Origin: Enterococcus ureilyticus
Lineage (GTDB): Bacteria > Bacillota > Bacilli > Lactobacillales > Enterococcaceae
Assembly: GCF_001730315.1 (NCBI RefSeq)
Contig: NZ_MIKC01000006.1
Location: 1-64,000 of the forward strand
Length of the DNA: 64,000 nt
Reading direction: 5' to 3'
Position numbers and translations under genes: made by a program. Within the stretch, counting starts at the first letter, position 1, and the number at the start of each line of letters is the position of its first letter. Of this stretch, positions 1 through 11,967 are shown one piece after another. The notes under the pieces were generated by a model. That model had not been told where the DNA came from and ran no database searches. It saw only the letters and a program-made list of their open reading frames with translations.

Positions 1-417
1 AGACGACTTAATTCTAAAGGATATCAGGGTGTCTTTTCTATTATTTTGCATTAAAAAGATGCCGGTGATTTCTCACCAACATCAGAAAGTATAGAGCTTT
101 TATTGGTTACTTCTTTTTTTATGTCTTAGTTTAAATGCTATCAGACGACTTTATTTCAGAATAGAGTATAATTTAATTAAACGAAAAAACATTTTTTCAT
201 TTTGATAACTGCCATTAAAGAAAGGATCGAAAAAACAAGAGCAATGCTTACAACAACTGAATACCAAAAAGGCGATGAATAATATAATTGAGATGAGCTT
301 GGAACAAAAGATTAGTTCTGTTATACATTTGAAGGAGGACTGGATAATTATAATCGATAGGTCTCTTATAACCTAGAAAAATAGAGCCATAAGTTATATA
401 AAAAGGAGAGAGAGTAA
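1..417. other. Left-edge region without a recognised gene
   Basis: No convincing gene is visible. A small hairpin (GGTGA/TCACC) lies near 64-78, and a good -10 hexamer TATAAT at 167-172 points rightward toward the gene at 418, although no good -35 is visible at the right distance. A 33-codon open frame (275-376) runs toward the next gene but has a poor ribosome site and no recognisable product. The region probably holds the leader of the gene at 418 plus the tail of an upstream unit outside the window. Confidence 0.4.
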
Positions 418-1209
418 ATGAAAAAGCAAACGGTGTTAAATAGTATATTTAGAGTATTTCGTTTCATTGTAATCGTGATTATTGGTTATTTAGTTTATCA
501 GTCGTTATTTGCAGAAATTTTAACTAAAAAAATCCATCTATTTTTCTATATTGCGTTATGGCTATTTAGCTCTTATCTAGTGATTCCTTATATTAATAAA
601 TTATTGACAGGTCGCTATCTGCCAGATTATTTCATTGGTCGTTCAAGAACCAGTGATGGTTTGCTTGGTGATCCTATCAATCTTGCCTTTATTGGTACAA
701 AAAAAGAATTAGAGAAACTTTTTCTAGAAGCAGGATGGACAATTGCGGAGCCATTATCGGTAAAGTCTAGTCTGCATATGATCACTGCAAGTGTTTTTGG
801 GAAGTCATACCCTAAAGCACCTGTCAGTTCGCTATTTCTGTTCAACAAGAAACAAGATATAGCTTTTGAACGAGAGATAAATAATAACCCTAGAAGAAGA
901 CATCATATTCGTTTTTGGCAAACTCCAGAAAATTGGTATTTACCAGGTGGAAGAGAGGCAGACTGGTTAGGAGCCGCTACTTATGATAAAAAAGTAGGAT
1001 TCTCATTTTTTACTGGACAGGTCACACATAAAATCAATTCAGATATTGATAAAGAACGAGATTTTGTTTTAGATTCGTTTAAGCAATCGAGTCAAGCCGT
1101 CTCAGTTGAGGTTGTGGAGCATTTTACAACGAGTTATCATGGTCGTAACGGTGGTGGAGATGAAATATTTACGGATGGTGCCTTACCATTTATTAAAATA
1201 GACAAATAA
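418..1209 (+). CDS. LssY C-terminal domain-like membrane protein
   Basis: A 263-residue protein with two hydrophobic segments at the N-terminus (about residues 13-30 and 40-57) and a soluble C-terminal part. The stretch from about residue 88 (LAFIGTKKELEKLFLEAGW) through RRRHHIRFWQTP resembles the LssY C-terminal domain found in membrane-anchored proteins of unknown biochemical role. The start is well supported by AAGGAGAGAG upstream. The gene stands alone, followed by a bidirectional terminator shared with the convergent neighbour. The function is unknown; the domain call rests on motif resemblance only. Confidence 0.7.
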   Translation: MKKQTVLNSIFRVFRFIVIVIIGYLVYQSLFAEILTKKIHLFFYIALWLFSSYLVIPYINKLLTGRYLPDYFIGRSRTSDGLLGDPINLAFIGTKKELEKLFLEAGWTIAEPLSVKSSLHMITASVFGKSYPKAPVSSLFLFNKKQDIAFEREINNNPRRRHHIRFWQTPENWYLPGGREADWLGAATYDKKVGFSFFTGQVTHKINSDIDKERDFVLDSFKQSSQAVSVEVVEHFTTSYHGRNGGGDEIFTDGALPFIKIDK

Positions 1210-1210
1210 G

Positions 1211-1254
1211 AAAGAGCGCAGAATGAGCAATCACGTTTTCTGCGCCTTTTCTTT
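1211..1254. terminator. Bidirectional terminator between convergent genes
   Basis: The stem GCGCAGAA / TTCTGCGC is flanked by an A-rich 5' side and a T-rich 3' side, so it can end transcription from both the LssY-like gene (plus strand) and the YczE-like gene (minus strand). Confidence 0.8.
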
Positions 1255-1879
1255 AATTGTTTCGTTTGAGTAAGTAGATTTCGTAATTAGCTTTGGTAAA
1301 AGAGATGACACCAGATAATAAGACTAAGCTGATCAGCGTCCCTTCCCTGACAAAAATCGGCAGATCATAAATAAATGAAAGGGCTAAGGAGCTAGCTACT
1401 GAAAACAAATCAATACCATACCTGAACTTAGCGAAAGAATAGCCAGTCAATTCTGATAAAGCAATACAGACACTTTCAATAGGAAAAGGTAACACCCCAA
1501 GGGAGATCACCATTCCAGTTGCAAAACCTGCAACGCATGTACCAAGAACAAAGACTGCTAACCGAAGCAAATAATTATTCAAACTCAGTGGAGCGAGTAC
1601 TGTATATGTAAAGAAATTGATAATACTTCCCAAGCAAAGGACTGAAAGAAACATCAATAAATACTTCAAAAAATGTTTTTCCTTAGATAGCAACATATAC
1701 AGAATCAAAGAACAAGTATTTAATAAGACGGTGATTGTCCCAACTTTAATTTCATTGATTGAAGCAATCGCTACATTGAGCGAATTGAAACTACTAACAC
1801 CGATCTCGGCCTTTAAGGTTAAACTGATGCCAATACCGCTAAGTGTATAAAAGAACAATGAAGATATCATTTTTTTCAC
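1253..1879 (-). CDS. YczE/YyaS/YitT-type membrane protein
   Basis: A 208-residue very hydrophobic protein with about five to six predicted membrane segments. The opening motif (GIGISLTLKAEIGVSSFN) and the later GMVISLGVLPFPIESVCIALSE stretch are typical of the YczE-like integral membrane family, whose transport substrate is not established. The GTG start at 1879 has AGGAGGG six bases upstream; an internal ATG three codons later is a weaker choice. It lies divergently from a YeiL-like Crp/Fnr regulator, and this neighbourhood suggests, but does not prove, that the regulator controls it. Confidence 0.75.
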   Translation of the reverse strand: MKKMISSLFFYTLSGIGISLTLKAEIGVSSFNSLNVAIASINEIKVGTITVLLNTCSLILYMLLSKEKHFLKYLLMFLSVLCLGSIINFFTYTVLAPLSLNNYLLRLAVFVLGTCVAGFATGMVISLGVLPFPIESVCIALSELTGYSFAKFRYGIDLFSVASSLALSFIYDLPIFVREGTLISLVLLSGVISFTKANYEIYLLKRNN

Positions 1880-1942
1880 TATGAACCCTCCTAATATAAA
1901 AGCGAATCAAGCGTCGTTAGCACTGACAAAAAAGAATGAGGA

Positions 1943-2050
1943 TGGGACAGAAGTGTTAAACCCCGAGAAATAAGAGGGAATTCACGAAAATTGTTCTTCA
2001 AATTTTTGTGAATTTCAGCTTATTTCCGAAGGGGTTGCTTCTGCTCCCAC
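1943..2050. repeat. Long imperfect palindrome (about 108 bp)
   Basis: Nested complementary blocks are visible: TGGGA-CAG with CTG-CTCCCA, AACCCC with GGGGTT, GAAATAAG with CTTATTTC, and AATTCACGAAAATT with AATTTTTGTGAATT around an 8-nt loop. As RNA this would fold into one long hairpin on either strand. It resembles a mobile intergenic palindromic repeat more than a simple terminator. Long intergenic palindromes of this size class (effar) are known from E. faecalis, but identity cannot be checked here. Confidence 0.7.
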
Positions 2051-2068
2051 CGTTTATCCTGATTCCAC

Positions 2069-2107
2069 GTGAGCGGGATATGACTCGAAGAGTTATGTCC
2101 CACTCAC
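2069..2107. repeat. Perfectly nested hairpin next to the long palindrome
   Basis: Arms GTGAG-GGGATATGACT and AGTTATGTCCC-CTCAC pair almost completely if G-U pairs are allowed, around a short GAAG-type loop. A related hairpin (GGTGTAGCTC / GAGTTATGCTCC) lies behind the NRPS operon at 40924-40952. It has no T-tract of its own, so it is more likely part of a dispersed element than a terminator. Confidence 0.6.
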
Positions 2108-2166
2108 AATTTAACGGATAATCAGTCATAATAATAGGAGATATCTCACATTTTAAGGAGAATGAC

Positions 2167-2841
2167 ATGAAAAAAATCCATTTAGAGCAACTGAATGAAG
2201 TAATTGGAGAAAATAAAATTGATTTATCTACTTACTTTTCCGAAACAATACTCAAACAAGCCAAACTTTTTATTTATGATAGTAAAGAATACATTGTTCG
2301 TTTTGATAAACAAGTAGAGCATCTCTTTTTTGTCATTGAAGGTCGAGCTAAAATTTACAAAATACATGAAAATGGTCGACGTTCGCTGATTCAATTTTTA
2401 GGTGATGGAGATTTTATCGGAGAACTGTCTTTATTAGAAGTCGAAAAACAAGTCAAAGATGTGCAAGCAATCGACCGTTGTGTTTGTTTAACGCTGCCCT
2501 ATCAGAAGGTAAAACAAGATTTGCTAAATGATCCTCATTTTTTAAGAATTCTTGCACAGTATTTAGGTGAAAAAGTTCTGCTAAGAGTAGAGCATTTTTC
2601 AAATAATCAAAATTATGAATTAAAGCATCGTTTAGCGGCATATATGCTGCAGACAGAAGTTGAGGGAGTCTACACTGAAAAACAAACGGAAACTGCTGAA
2701 TATTTAGGGGTTAGCTATCGACATCTGATGTATACATTGACTGAATTTCAAAAGAATGAAGTGGTTATAAAAGAGGGAAAAAGCTATCACTTGAATCAAG
2801 CCAAACTAAAGCAACTAGCTCAAGGATTGAGCGATTTTTAA
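2167..2841 (+). CDS. Crp/Fnr-family regulator, YeiL-like
   Basis: A 224-residue regulator with an N-terminal cyclic-nucleotide-binding-like beta-roll (about residues 35-125, with GDGDFIGELSLL) and a C-terminal winged helix (about 165-224, with TAEYLGVSYRHLMYTL as the recognition region). No Fnr-type four-cysteine cluster is visible. It begins at an ATG with AAGGAGAA upstream. It is divergent from the YczE-like membrane protein and close to an MFS gene, so either could be its target. The effector is unknown. The family call is firm; the YeiL subgroup is a resemblance. Confidence 0.8.
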   Translation: MKKIHLEQLNEVIGENKIDLSTYFSETILKQAKLFIYDSKEYIVRFDKQVEHLFFVIEGRAKIYKIHENGRRSLIQFLGDGDFIGELSLLEVEKQVKDVQAIDRCVCLTLPYQKVKQDLLNDPHFLRILAQYLGEKVLLRVEHFSNNQNYELKHRLAAYMLQTEVEGVYTEKQTETAEYLGVSYRHLMYTLTEFQKNEVVIKEGKSYHLNQAKLKQLAQGLSDF

Positions 2842-3020
2842 AAGTATCAAGAAGGACCGAATCTAATAACACTGATCTGTAATAATCAGCCGAAAGTCCT
2901 AGAAAAACTAGTTCTTTTGAATGAGTAGGAAACTACCATAAAATGGTAAGCTTATAAGTGATATAAAAGTAATCGCTTTATTGTCAGATGGACACAGAAA
3001 AGGATGTTAGGAGAGAGAAA

Positions 3021-4280
3021 ATGAAAAAGGGTCAAAAGAATATTCTATATTTGATATTGGGACAAGTTATTTCGGTGTTTGGAGGTGCTATTTTACGATT
3101 TGCTTTATCACTTTTCGTGTTGGATCAGACCGGACGAGCAGATATTTTTGCAACGGTTTTGGCGATTTCGAGTATCCCTGTTTTATTTGCACCAATCGGT
3201 GGTGCAATCGCTGATCGATTTGATCGACGGATGTTAATGGTTTTGATGGACATTGCGAATGCAGTATTGGCTGTGTTTCTATTTTTTGTTTTAGGGATGA
3301 ATCAATCGATTTTCATGATAGGAGCGCTGTTGTTCCTCTTATCGATCGTCGGCAGTTTTGACACGCCAGTTGTTACCGCCAGTATTCCTTTATTGGTAGA
3401 AGAAAGCAAGTTAGAAAAAGTGAATGGGTTAGTGAATGGCGTTCTTTCCATGTCTAATGTTGTGGCACCGATTATTGGCGGTATTCTCTATAGTATTTTA
3501 GGTGCTCAGGTACTGGTTGCGTGCAGTGCACTTTTTTTCCTTTTGGCAGCTGTGATTGAATCCTTCCTTCAAATTCCGTTTGAAAAAAGAGCGTTAGAAA
3601 AGGGGTTGCTCACAACACTGACCTCAGATTTGATTGAAGGCTTTCAAGAGGTCCGCAAAAATTCAGTAATTTTAAAATCGATTCTGATTGCGGCGCTTGT
3701 CAACTTTGTGTTAGCATCATTTTTTATTGTAGGTACGCCTGTTATATTAAGAGTAATGCTACAGGCCAATGATTCGATGTATGGTTTTGGCATGTCTTTA
3801 GTCAGCCTTGCAACAATTTTAGGTGCTGTATTTGCTGGTTTTTTTACAAAGAAATTACGTCTGAACAACCTGTATCTTACGTTTACATTATCAGGATTGT
3901 TGTTGTTTGCTATGAATCTTGGGTTAACTTTCGCCGGGACACCTTCTGGGAATGTACTAGGGTTTGTCTTATTTGTGATCACAGGTATTCCAATTGGTAT
4001 GTTGATGAGTGTTATCTCGATTTACTTGATTTCCATGGTCCAGCGAGTGACGCCTAAAGAAAATCTAGGAAAAGTGATGGCAACAATTGTGGCATGTGCG
4101 CAATGTGCAGTTCCATTAGGACAAATAATGATTGGCATGATCTTTAAGCAAACGACAAGCAATGTCTTTTTGCCGCTAACCTTCATAGCTTGTAGCGTCT
4201 TGTTGCTCTCTTTTTTATGTTATTATTTGTTCAGAAAAACTGTAGAAACCGATATTTATGGAAGAAAAGAAATGATTTAA
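3021..4280 (+). CDS. MFS efflux transporter, macrolide/multidrug exporter type
   Basis: A 419-residue protein with about twelve membrane segments. Motif A is visible as GGAIADRFDRR in the loop between segments 2 and 3. The overall pattern (FALSLFVLDQTGRADIFATV...) resembles proton-driven drug exporters of the MefA-like group. The ATG at 3021 is preferred because AGGAGAG lies just upstream; the frame is open to an ATG at 2988 that has no ribosome site. It is a clear paralogue of the MFS gene at 15158, with the same GQ-SV-N-terminus and the same SIP-FxPIGG-ADxF block. The substrate cannot be read from sequence. A T-rich hairpin follows the stop. Confidence 0.8.
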   Translation: MKKGQKNILYLILGQVISVFGGAILRFALSLFVLDQTGRADIFATVLAISSIPVLFAPIGGAIADRFDRRMLMVLMDIANAVLAVFLFFVLGMNQSIFMIGALLFLLSIVGSFDTPVVTASIPLLVEESKLEKVNGLVNGVLSMSNVVAPIIGGILYSILGAQVLVACSALFFLLAAVIESFLQIPFEKRALEKGLLTTLTSDLIEGFQEVRKNSVILKSILIAALVNFVLASFFIVGTPVILRVMLQANDSMYGFGMSLVSLATILGAVFAGFFTKKLRLNNLYLTFTLSGLLLFAMNLGLTFAGTPSGNVLGFVLFVITGIPIGMLMSVISIYLISMVQRVTPKENLGKVMATIVACAQCAVPLGQIMIGMIFKQTTSNVFLPLTFIACSVLLLSFLCYYLFRKTVETDIYGRKEMI

Positions 4281-4461
4281 ATAAGAAATTGAACACCTTT
4301 GTAAGAAGAAAGTTGCTTTTTTTTAAGTGCTTTTTTCTTCTTTCTTTAATTTAAAGAAAGTACAACGCTGCCTGTAACGAATACAAAAGCAACAATGGTG
4401 AGGGATAGAGTGAAGTGGTGGACTCTGGGGAATCGAACAGTGTAGGCCTTGGGAGTTAGAT

Positions 4462-4506
4462 AAAAAATCTAGGCACAACAGTGATTGTTAGCCTAGATTT
4501 TTTTAT
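4462..4506. terminator. Strong bidirectional terminator
   Basis: The perfect stem AATCTAGGC / GCCTAGATT has A6 on the left and T7 on the right. It serves the convergent MFS gene and the hypothetical gene that ends at 4503. Confidence 0.9.
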
Positions 4507-5105
4507 TCAGGTGGTGTATCTAAATATTCGTGAATAAAATCAGCATATTTAGATACAATAAACTGACCTTTCTCCATTAAAACATAAATCCCGGGATCGA
4601 CCATATTTACGATATAATCAGCGGTAAATTCCTTTTTCAATACTTGGATAGCGCGTTCTTTCGTATCATATTGGTTGAGACCATTTTCCTCTAAAACTTC
4701 ATTTAGCTGAAATAAAGACCAATAATCAATAACAGATGCATCATTTAAAATATCTAGATAATCAGCAAATAATAGTTGATTCGTTGCTTCTACGGGATCA
4801 ATTCCAAACTCCATTTCAAAGAACTCTGGAAAACACCCAGTAGTCGAGTCTTTTTCATTGACCCAATCAAGTAAAAGCACTTCACCAGGTAATAAACCAT
4901 CTGCATTTCTGATCATATTTTCTTTCGGAACAATTTTGCCACTACCATCTGCAATTGTTTTTAACCATTCATCAACGTTACGGTCAGCTGACATCGCTGG
5001 AAATTCAGGATAATCTTCATAAATAGCGACGATTTTAGCGACTTCCTCATTTAAATCAACCACTTCTTTTGGCTCTTCCTTTTTAAAAAAATCAAATATA
5101 CCCAT
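4503..5105 (-). CDS. Hypothetical protein with a SAP-like C-terminal helix pair
   Basis: A 200-residue acidic, soluble protein starting MGIFDFFKKEE, with no signal peptide or membrane segment. Residues about 135-175 (YWSLFQLNEVLEENGLN...ERAIQVLKKEF) have the helix-turn-helix spacing of SAP-like modules, which often bind DNA, but this is a weak resemblance. The ribosome site AGGAGGAATT supports the ATG. It is a single gene ending in a shared terminator, downstream of the rpiR gene on the same strand (31-bp gap), so the two may be co-transcribed. The function is unknown. Confidence 0.6.
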   Translation of the reverse strand: MGIFDFFKKEEPKEVVDLNEEVAKIVAIYEDYPEFPAMSADRNVDEWLKTIADGSGKIVPKENMIRNADGLLPGEVLLLDWVNEKDSTTGCFPEFFEMEFGIDPVEATNQLLFADYLDILNDASVIDYWSLFQLNEVLEENGLNQYDTKERAIQVLKKEFTADYIVNMVDPGIYVLMEKGQFIVSKYADFIHEYLDTPPE

Positions 5106-5136
5106 AATTCCTCCTATAATAACAATCTTAATTTAT

Positions 5137-5928
5137 TTACTGATACAAACTTGCATAGCGTCTTACAAAATAATCTAGAAAAAAAGTCAACGGATAATTT
5201 CCAATACGCACATAATTTGTCGTCGTTACATTGACAGCTAAGTCAAATTGGTTGGTCAAAGTATTTTGTGTATGCTGTGTCAAAAGAATCGACCGTGCGG
5301 GACTGTCGCTGATTTTTCTCATTAGCTCACTACTGCGATTAAGGACAGAACCATAAGATGAAATAACGATCACCATCGAATCTGTGCTAAGGTCTTCAAT
5401 AAAAGCTTGCTGTGTTTCTTCTGTTTCTCCTACCAAGACTAATTTTTGGCTGAGTAGAAAAGAGGTTTGTAAATCTTTAGCTAAATCTAAAGTGGAACTG
5501 TAGCCGATAAGAACGATTTCTTCAGCATGATGGATATCAGCCAAGATCTGATCCACTTGGTTTATATCGATCGTTTGTAAAACATCATTGATTGCTGTGC
5601 TGATTTCATTTCCATAAGAAGCGAGATAACTTTTGGGATCACTAGTCAAATCTGCTAATTCCTGTTCTTTCATCCGTAAACCACTATGCTTTCTCATTGT
5701 TCCTAAAGAAACTAACGATTCCCGTAAAGAGGCAAAGCTGGAAACACCGAAGTGACGACAAAAACGTGTTAGTGTTGCAGGTGAGACGAAACAAGATTCT
5801 GCAATTTCAGTAATCGTCATCATTCGAATTTTGTCAAGATGAGTAAAGAGATAAATGATGATTCGTGAATAGGTTGCATCTCGCTTATTCGTATTTAAAT
5901 AATGGAGAAAATCAAATAGATCAAGCAT
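5137..5928 (-). CDS. MurR/RpiR-family regulator of the beta-glucoside genes
   Basis: A 263-residue protein with an N-terminal helix-turn-helix (about residues 30-75, ITEIAESCFVSPATLTRFCRHFG) and a C-terminal SIS sugar-phosphate-binding domain (about 115-240, EIVLIGYSSTLDLA). RpiR proteins sense phosphorylated sugars. The ATG at 5928 has AAGGAG upstream; a TTG one codon earlier is open but less likely. The gene is divergent from a 6-phospho-beta-glucosidase, and the gap carries a perfect 12-bp-arm palindrome that is its probable operator. Control of the adjacent glucosidase is an inference from this arrangement. Confidence 0.85.
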   Translation of the reverse strand: MLDLFDFLHYLNTNKRDATYSRIIIYLFTHLDKIRMMTITEIAESCFVSPATLTRFCRHFGVSSFASLRESLVSLGTMRKHSGLRMKEQELADLTSDPKSYLASYGNEISTAINDVLQTIDINQVDQILADIHHAEEIVLIGYSSTLDLAKDLQTSFLLSQKLVLVGETEETQQAFIEDLSTDSMVIVISSYGSVLNRSSELMRKISDSPARSILLTQHTQNTLTNQFDLAVNVTTTNYVRIGNYPLTFFLDYFVRRYASLYQ

Positions 5929-5946
5929 CAAAAAACTCCTTCGTAG

Positions 5947-5978
5947 CGATTCATTTTCGCAAACATGAAAATGAATCG
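5947..5978. promoter_or_regulatory. Palindromic operator, probable RpiR site
   Basis: Two perfect 12-bp arms (CGATTCATTTTC and GAAAATGAATCG) are separated by 8 bp, immediately upstream of rpiR and in front of the divergent glucosidase. A further half-site (AATGAAAAT) follows at about 5983. The perfect symmetry at a divergent promoter next to an RpiR gene supports an operator role. Confidence 0.75.
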
Positions 5979-5987
5979 TAATAATGA

Positions 5988-7538
<1,551 letters not shown>

Positions 7539-7563
7539 GAGAAGAATACCGAAATATATTCAA

Positions 7564-7600
7564 TGTAAGCGTTGCTTATTTTAGCTGAATGGATTATACT
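7564..7600 (+). promoter_or_regulatory. Promoter of the licT-bglP-bglA operon with a cre-like box
   Basis: TTGCTT (7572-7577) and TATACT (7595-7600) are 17 bp apart. The -35 box overlaps TGTAAGCGTT (7564-7573), which matches the first ten positions of the CcpA cre consensus but not its last three. Carbon catabolite repression is therefore plausible but not certain. Confidence 0.65.
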
Positions 7601-7646
7601 AAACACAAGAGAAAAAACTGATAATGACGATGTAGTCATTTATAGA

Positions 7647-7721
7647 GTATGTTACTGAATAATGCAGGCAGAACTCAGATTACCTAGGAATGTCCTTTCC
7701 TGGGTAGTTTGAGTTTTTTTT
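7647..7721 (+). promoter_or_regulatory. RAT antitermination site overlapping a terminator
   Basis: The stretch GTTACTG...GCAGGCAGAACT (7651-7675) closely matches the ribonucleic antiterminator target of LicT/BglG-family proteins. Its 3' end overlaps the left arm of an intrinsic terminator (AACTCAGATTACC / GGGTAGTTTGAGTT, then T8 at 7714-7721). Binding of the antiterminator to the RAT hairpin would block the terminator and permit expression of the genes that follow. Confidence 0.92.
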
Positions 7722-7740
7722 CTGGAAAGGAGTATATCAA

Positions 7741-8589
7741 GTGAAAGTAAGTCAAATTTTAAACAACAACGTAGCAATCGTAAGCCGTGGAGACAACGAG
7801 GTCATCGTCTATGCCAAGGGTTTGGCGTTTAGAAAAAAAGTCGGTCAAGCCATCCATGAAGATGAAATTGAAAAAACGTATGTGTTAGATTCTAATGATA
7901 TGTTGGAGCACTTTAGTTATTTGTTGTCTCATTCTGATGCGAATCATATCACTTTAGTCAATCAAATCATTGCTTACGGGGAAGAAAAGTTGGGTGAAAA
8001 ATCAAATGACTATCTCAGTTTGACCTTACTGGATCATATCGAATTTGCATTGAAACGTGCAGCCAAAGGACAATTTATTCGCAGCCCATTAACTTGGGAA
8101 GTAAAGAAATTTTATCCGCAGCATTTTGACATTGGCATGTATGCATTGAACTTGATCAATGACCAATTCCAAGTAACATTTCCAGAGGATGAAGCTGTTT
8201 CGATTGCGTTACACTTTGTCAATCTGCAGGAGGATAAGAATAATCTAGACGAAACGATCCGCTCAATGGAGAGTTTAAGAGATATCTTATCGATCATTCA
8301 GTATCATTTTCAGATTAAATTAGATGAAGGCTCTTTGAATTATATGAGGCTGATGACCCATCTGCAATACTTTATTCAACGAATCATGACTCAAAATAGT
8401 GATGAGGAAAGTGATTCAATCTTAAATGAACAAATCAAGCTCTTGTATCCTAGTTCGTTTGAATGTGTGCAGAAAATCAGAGTCTATGTTCAGCAAAAGT
8501 ACAGCTGTGATCTAACGATCGATGAAGAAACCTATCTTATGCTCCATATCCATCGAGTGACGCATCGGAGTCAAAAAGAGAGGACATAA
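7741..8589 (+). CDS. licT: LicT/BglG-family transcriptional antiterminator
   Basis: A 282-residue RNA-binding antiterminator. Residues 1-55 form the CAT RNA-binding domain (MKVSQILNNNVAIV...GLAFRKKVG). PRD1 and PRD2 follow, with the regulatory histidines visible in LDHIEFA, ALHFVN, MTHLQYF and LHIHRV. The protein is phosphorylated by the PTS and by HPr, so it responds to beta-glucoside uptake and to carbon status. The GTG start has AAAGGAG upstream. It sits behind its own RAT/terminator and four bases before the PTS permease gene, the classic autoregulated licT/bglG layout. Confidence 0.93.
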   Translation: MKVSQILNNNVAIVSRGDNEVIVYAKGLAFRKKVGQAIHEDEIEKTYVLDSNDMLEHFSYLLSHSDANHITLVNQIIAYGEEKLGEKSNDYLSLTLLDHIEFALKRAAKGQFIRSPLTWEVKKFYPQHFDIGMYALNLINDQFQVTFPEDEAVSIALHFVNLQEDKNNLDETIRSMESLRDILSIIQYHFQIKLDEGSLNYMRLMTHLQYFIQRIMTQNSDEESDSILNEQIKLLYPSSFECVQKIRVYVQQKYSCDLTIDEETYLMLHIHRVTHRSQKERT

Positions 8590-8593
8590 GAAA

Positions 8594-10453
8594 ATGAAAT
8601 ATCAAACATTTAATGAAGACATCATCCGCCTAGTAGGTGGGAAAGAGAATATCCAAGCGGTCGTTCACTGTATGACCCGTTTACGTTTTACCTTAAATGA
8701 TCGCTCAAAGGCTGACACAGAAGGATTAAAGGCGCTAGATGGCGTAATCGATGTTGTCTCTAATAACGTAGCTTACCAAGTGATCATTGGGACACATGTT
8801 AGTGAAGTTCACGCAGAATTGATCAGTATGTTGGGAATAGCACCCAGCTCAGATGAGGAAACAGAAGTAAAAGAGAAAAAAAATCCGTTAAAAGCAGCAA
8901 TGGACTTACTTTCTGAAACAATGACACCTGTGATCGAGCCGATTATTGCTTCTGGATTACTAGCTGGTTTTTTATCATTATTTTCAATCACAGGGCTGAT
9001 TTCTGCAGATAGCCCAACGTATCAATTATTAGATTCGATTCGTTCAGCAGTCTTTTTCTTTTTACCAATTTTAATTGCTATGTCTTGTGCAAAGCGCTTA
9101 AAAGCGAGTCCTTATTTGGCAGTAGCGTTAGCAGCAACGCTTGTTTCAAGTTCAATCAATGATGTAGCAGGTTTGAGCATCTTTGGGATTCAATTACCGC
9201 AAATGGTTTATGCGAACTCATTTATTCCAATTATTTTAGCTGTTTGGTTTATGGGACAATTAACAGTATTATTAAAAAAATATGTTCCGAAGTTTTTACA
9301 ATACTTTTTAAACCCATTATTGATCATGGTGATTTGTTTGCCAGTAACATTATTAGTATTTGGACCGATCGGGATTTGGATTGGCGACGGTATTGGTTGG
9401 TTCTTTGAAGTCTTACACAATACATTTGGTAGCTGGATCGTTGTGATGCTTTATGCAGCATTCCAACCGTTCTTGATCATGTTAGGTGCTGGAAACTTCA
9501 TGATGCCTTTAGCACTGAATTTTGTAAACAAAATGGGGTACGACCCGATTTTCTTAGCAGCAGCGACAATTTCTGATTTAGCTGTATCAGGTGCCATGTT
9601 AGGTTACTTCTTAAGAGCAAAGGATTCTAAACAGAAACAATTATTTGGGACAGTGAGTTTTAGTGCGTTGATGGGTGTCACAGAACCAGCGATTTATGGT
9701 GCCTTTATTAAATATAGAAGACCGTTTATTGCCGTTATGATCGGTGGTGGAATGGGTGGTTTGTTTGCAGGTCTAATGAACGTAAAAACCTATTCTATTG
9801 TTTGGGGCTTGATGGGGCTACCATCGTATGCGGATAATCAAGATTTCTCTAACCTGATTTTTATGATCATCAGTGTAGTGGTTGGTTTTGTAGCAGCGGG
9901 TGTTGCTGCTTACATTTTAGGGATTCCTCAAGAAGAAAAAGAAGTCCAGTCAAAAGAACCATTAAAAGAAACTGAACAAGTCTCAAATACGACCTTAAAG
10001 AAAGTTCCCCTGGCTTCAGTTGTAGAAGGAAAATTGGTTCCATTAGCTGAAATCAACGATCAAGCATTCTCAACGGGTGCATTAGGTAAAGGATTAGGAA
10101 TTATTCCAAGTGATAGTCAAATCGTTGCACCTGTTGCAGGTGAAGTATCAGCTGTTTTTCCAACGAAGCATGCAATCGGCATCAAAACAGAACAAGGCGT
10201 AGAAGTACTGATCCACATCGGTATCGATACAGTAGAACTTGATGGCAAACACTTTGATACGATCGTGGAACAAGGCGATTATGTAAAACAAGGTCAATTA
10301 CTATCAACAGTTGATTTTGAAGGAATCAAAAATGATGGGTATGACCCAACTGTTATCGTGGTTATTACAAATACAATGGATTACTTAGACGTGATACCAG
10401 CAACACAAGAAAATTTATTCGCCGATGATGAGTGTTTGACCGTTATTTTATAA
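8594..10453 (+). CDS. bglP: PTS beta-glucoside transporter, EIIBCA
   Basis: A 619-residue membrane permease that imports and phosphorylates beta-glucosides. The EIIB domain at the N-terminus carries the phosphocysteine in VHCMTRLRF (Cys26). The EIIC domain spans about residues 100-455 with multiple membrane segments. The EIIA domain from about residue 480 contains the phosphohistidine in LIHIGIDTVEL (about residue 542). The gene lies between the antiterminator and a GH1 enzyme, all on one strand, so uptake, phosphorylation, hydrolysis and control form one operon. Which beta-glucoside is used cannot be read from sequence. Confidence 0.93.
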   Translation: MKYQTFNEDIIRLVGGKENIQAVVHCMTRLRFTLNDRSKADTEGLKALDGVIDVVSNNVAYQVIIGTHVSEVHAELISMLGIAPSSDEETEVKEKKNPLKAAMDLLSETMTPVIEPIIASGLLAGFLSLFSITGLISADSPTYQLLDSIRSAVFFFLPILIAMSCAKRLKASPYLAVALAATLVSSSINDVAGLSIFGIQLPQMVYANSFIPIILAVWFMGQLTVLLKKYVPKFLQYFLNPLLIMVICLPVTLLVFGPIGIWIGDGIGWFFEVLHNTFGSWIVVMLYAAFQPFLIMLGAGNFMMPLALNFVNKMGYDPIFLAAATISDLAVSGAMLGYFLRAKDSKQKQLFGTVSFSALMGVTEPAIYGAFIKYRRPFIAVMIGGGMGGLFAGLMNVKTYSIVWGLMGLPSYADNQDFSNLIFMIISVVVGFVAAGVAAYILGIPQEEKEVQSKEPLKETEQVSNTTLKKVPLASVVEGKLVPLAEINDQAFSTGALGKGLGIIPSDSQIVAPVAGEVSAVFPTKHAIGIKTEQGVEVLIHIGIDTVELDGKHFDTIVEQGDYVKQGQLLSTVDFEGIKNDGYDPTVIVVITNTMDYLDVIPATQENLFADDECLTVIL

Positions 10454-10514
10454 TATCTAGCTTTGCGGGCTATCTATCAATTTCTAAGAGCTGAGCGAGC
10501 CCGCGTTGCTTTTA
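10454..10514 (+). repeat. Dispersed hairpin repeat, short copy
   Basis: It starts TATCTAGCTTTGCGGGCT and ends GAGCGAGCCCGCGTTGCTTTT, so its ends pair as a hairpin (GCGGGCT / AGCCCGC). Longer relatives with the same ends occur at 48053-48171 and 48174-48349. It sits between bglP and the second glucosidase, where it could trim expression of the distal gene. Confidence 0.65.
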
Positions 10515-10520
10515 ATTTAA

Positions 10521-11963
<1,443 letters not shown>

Positions 11964-11967
11964 ATAC

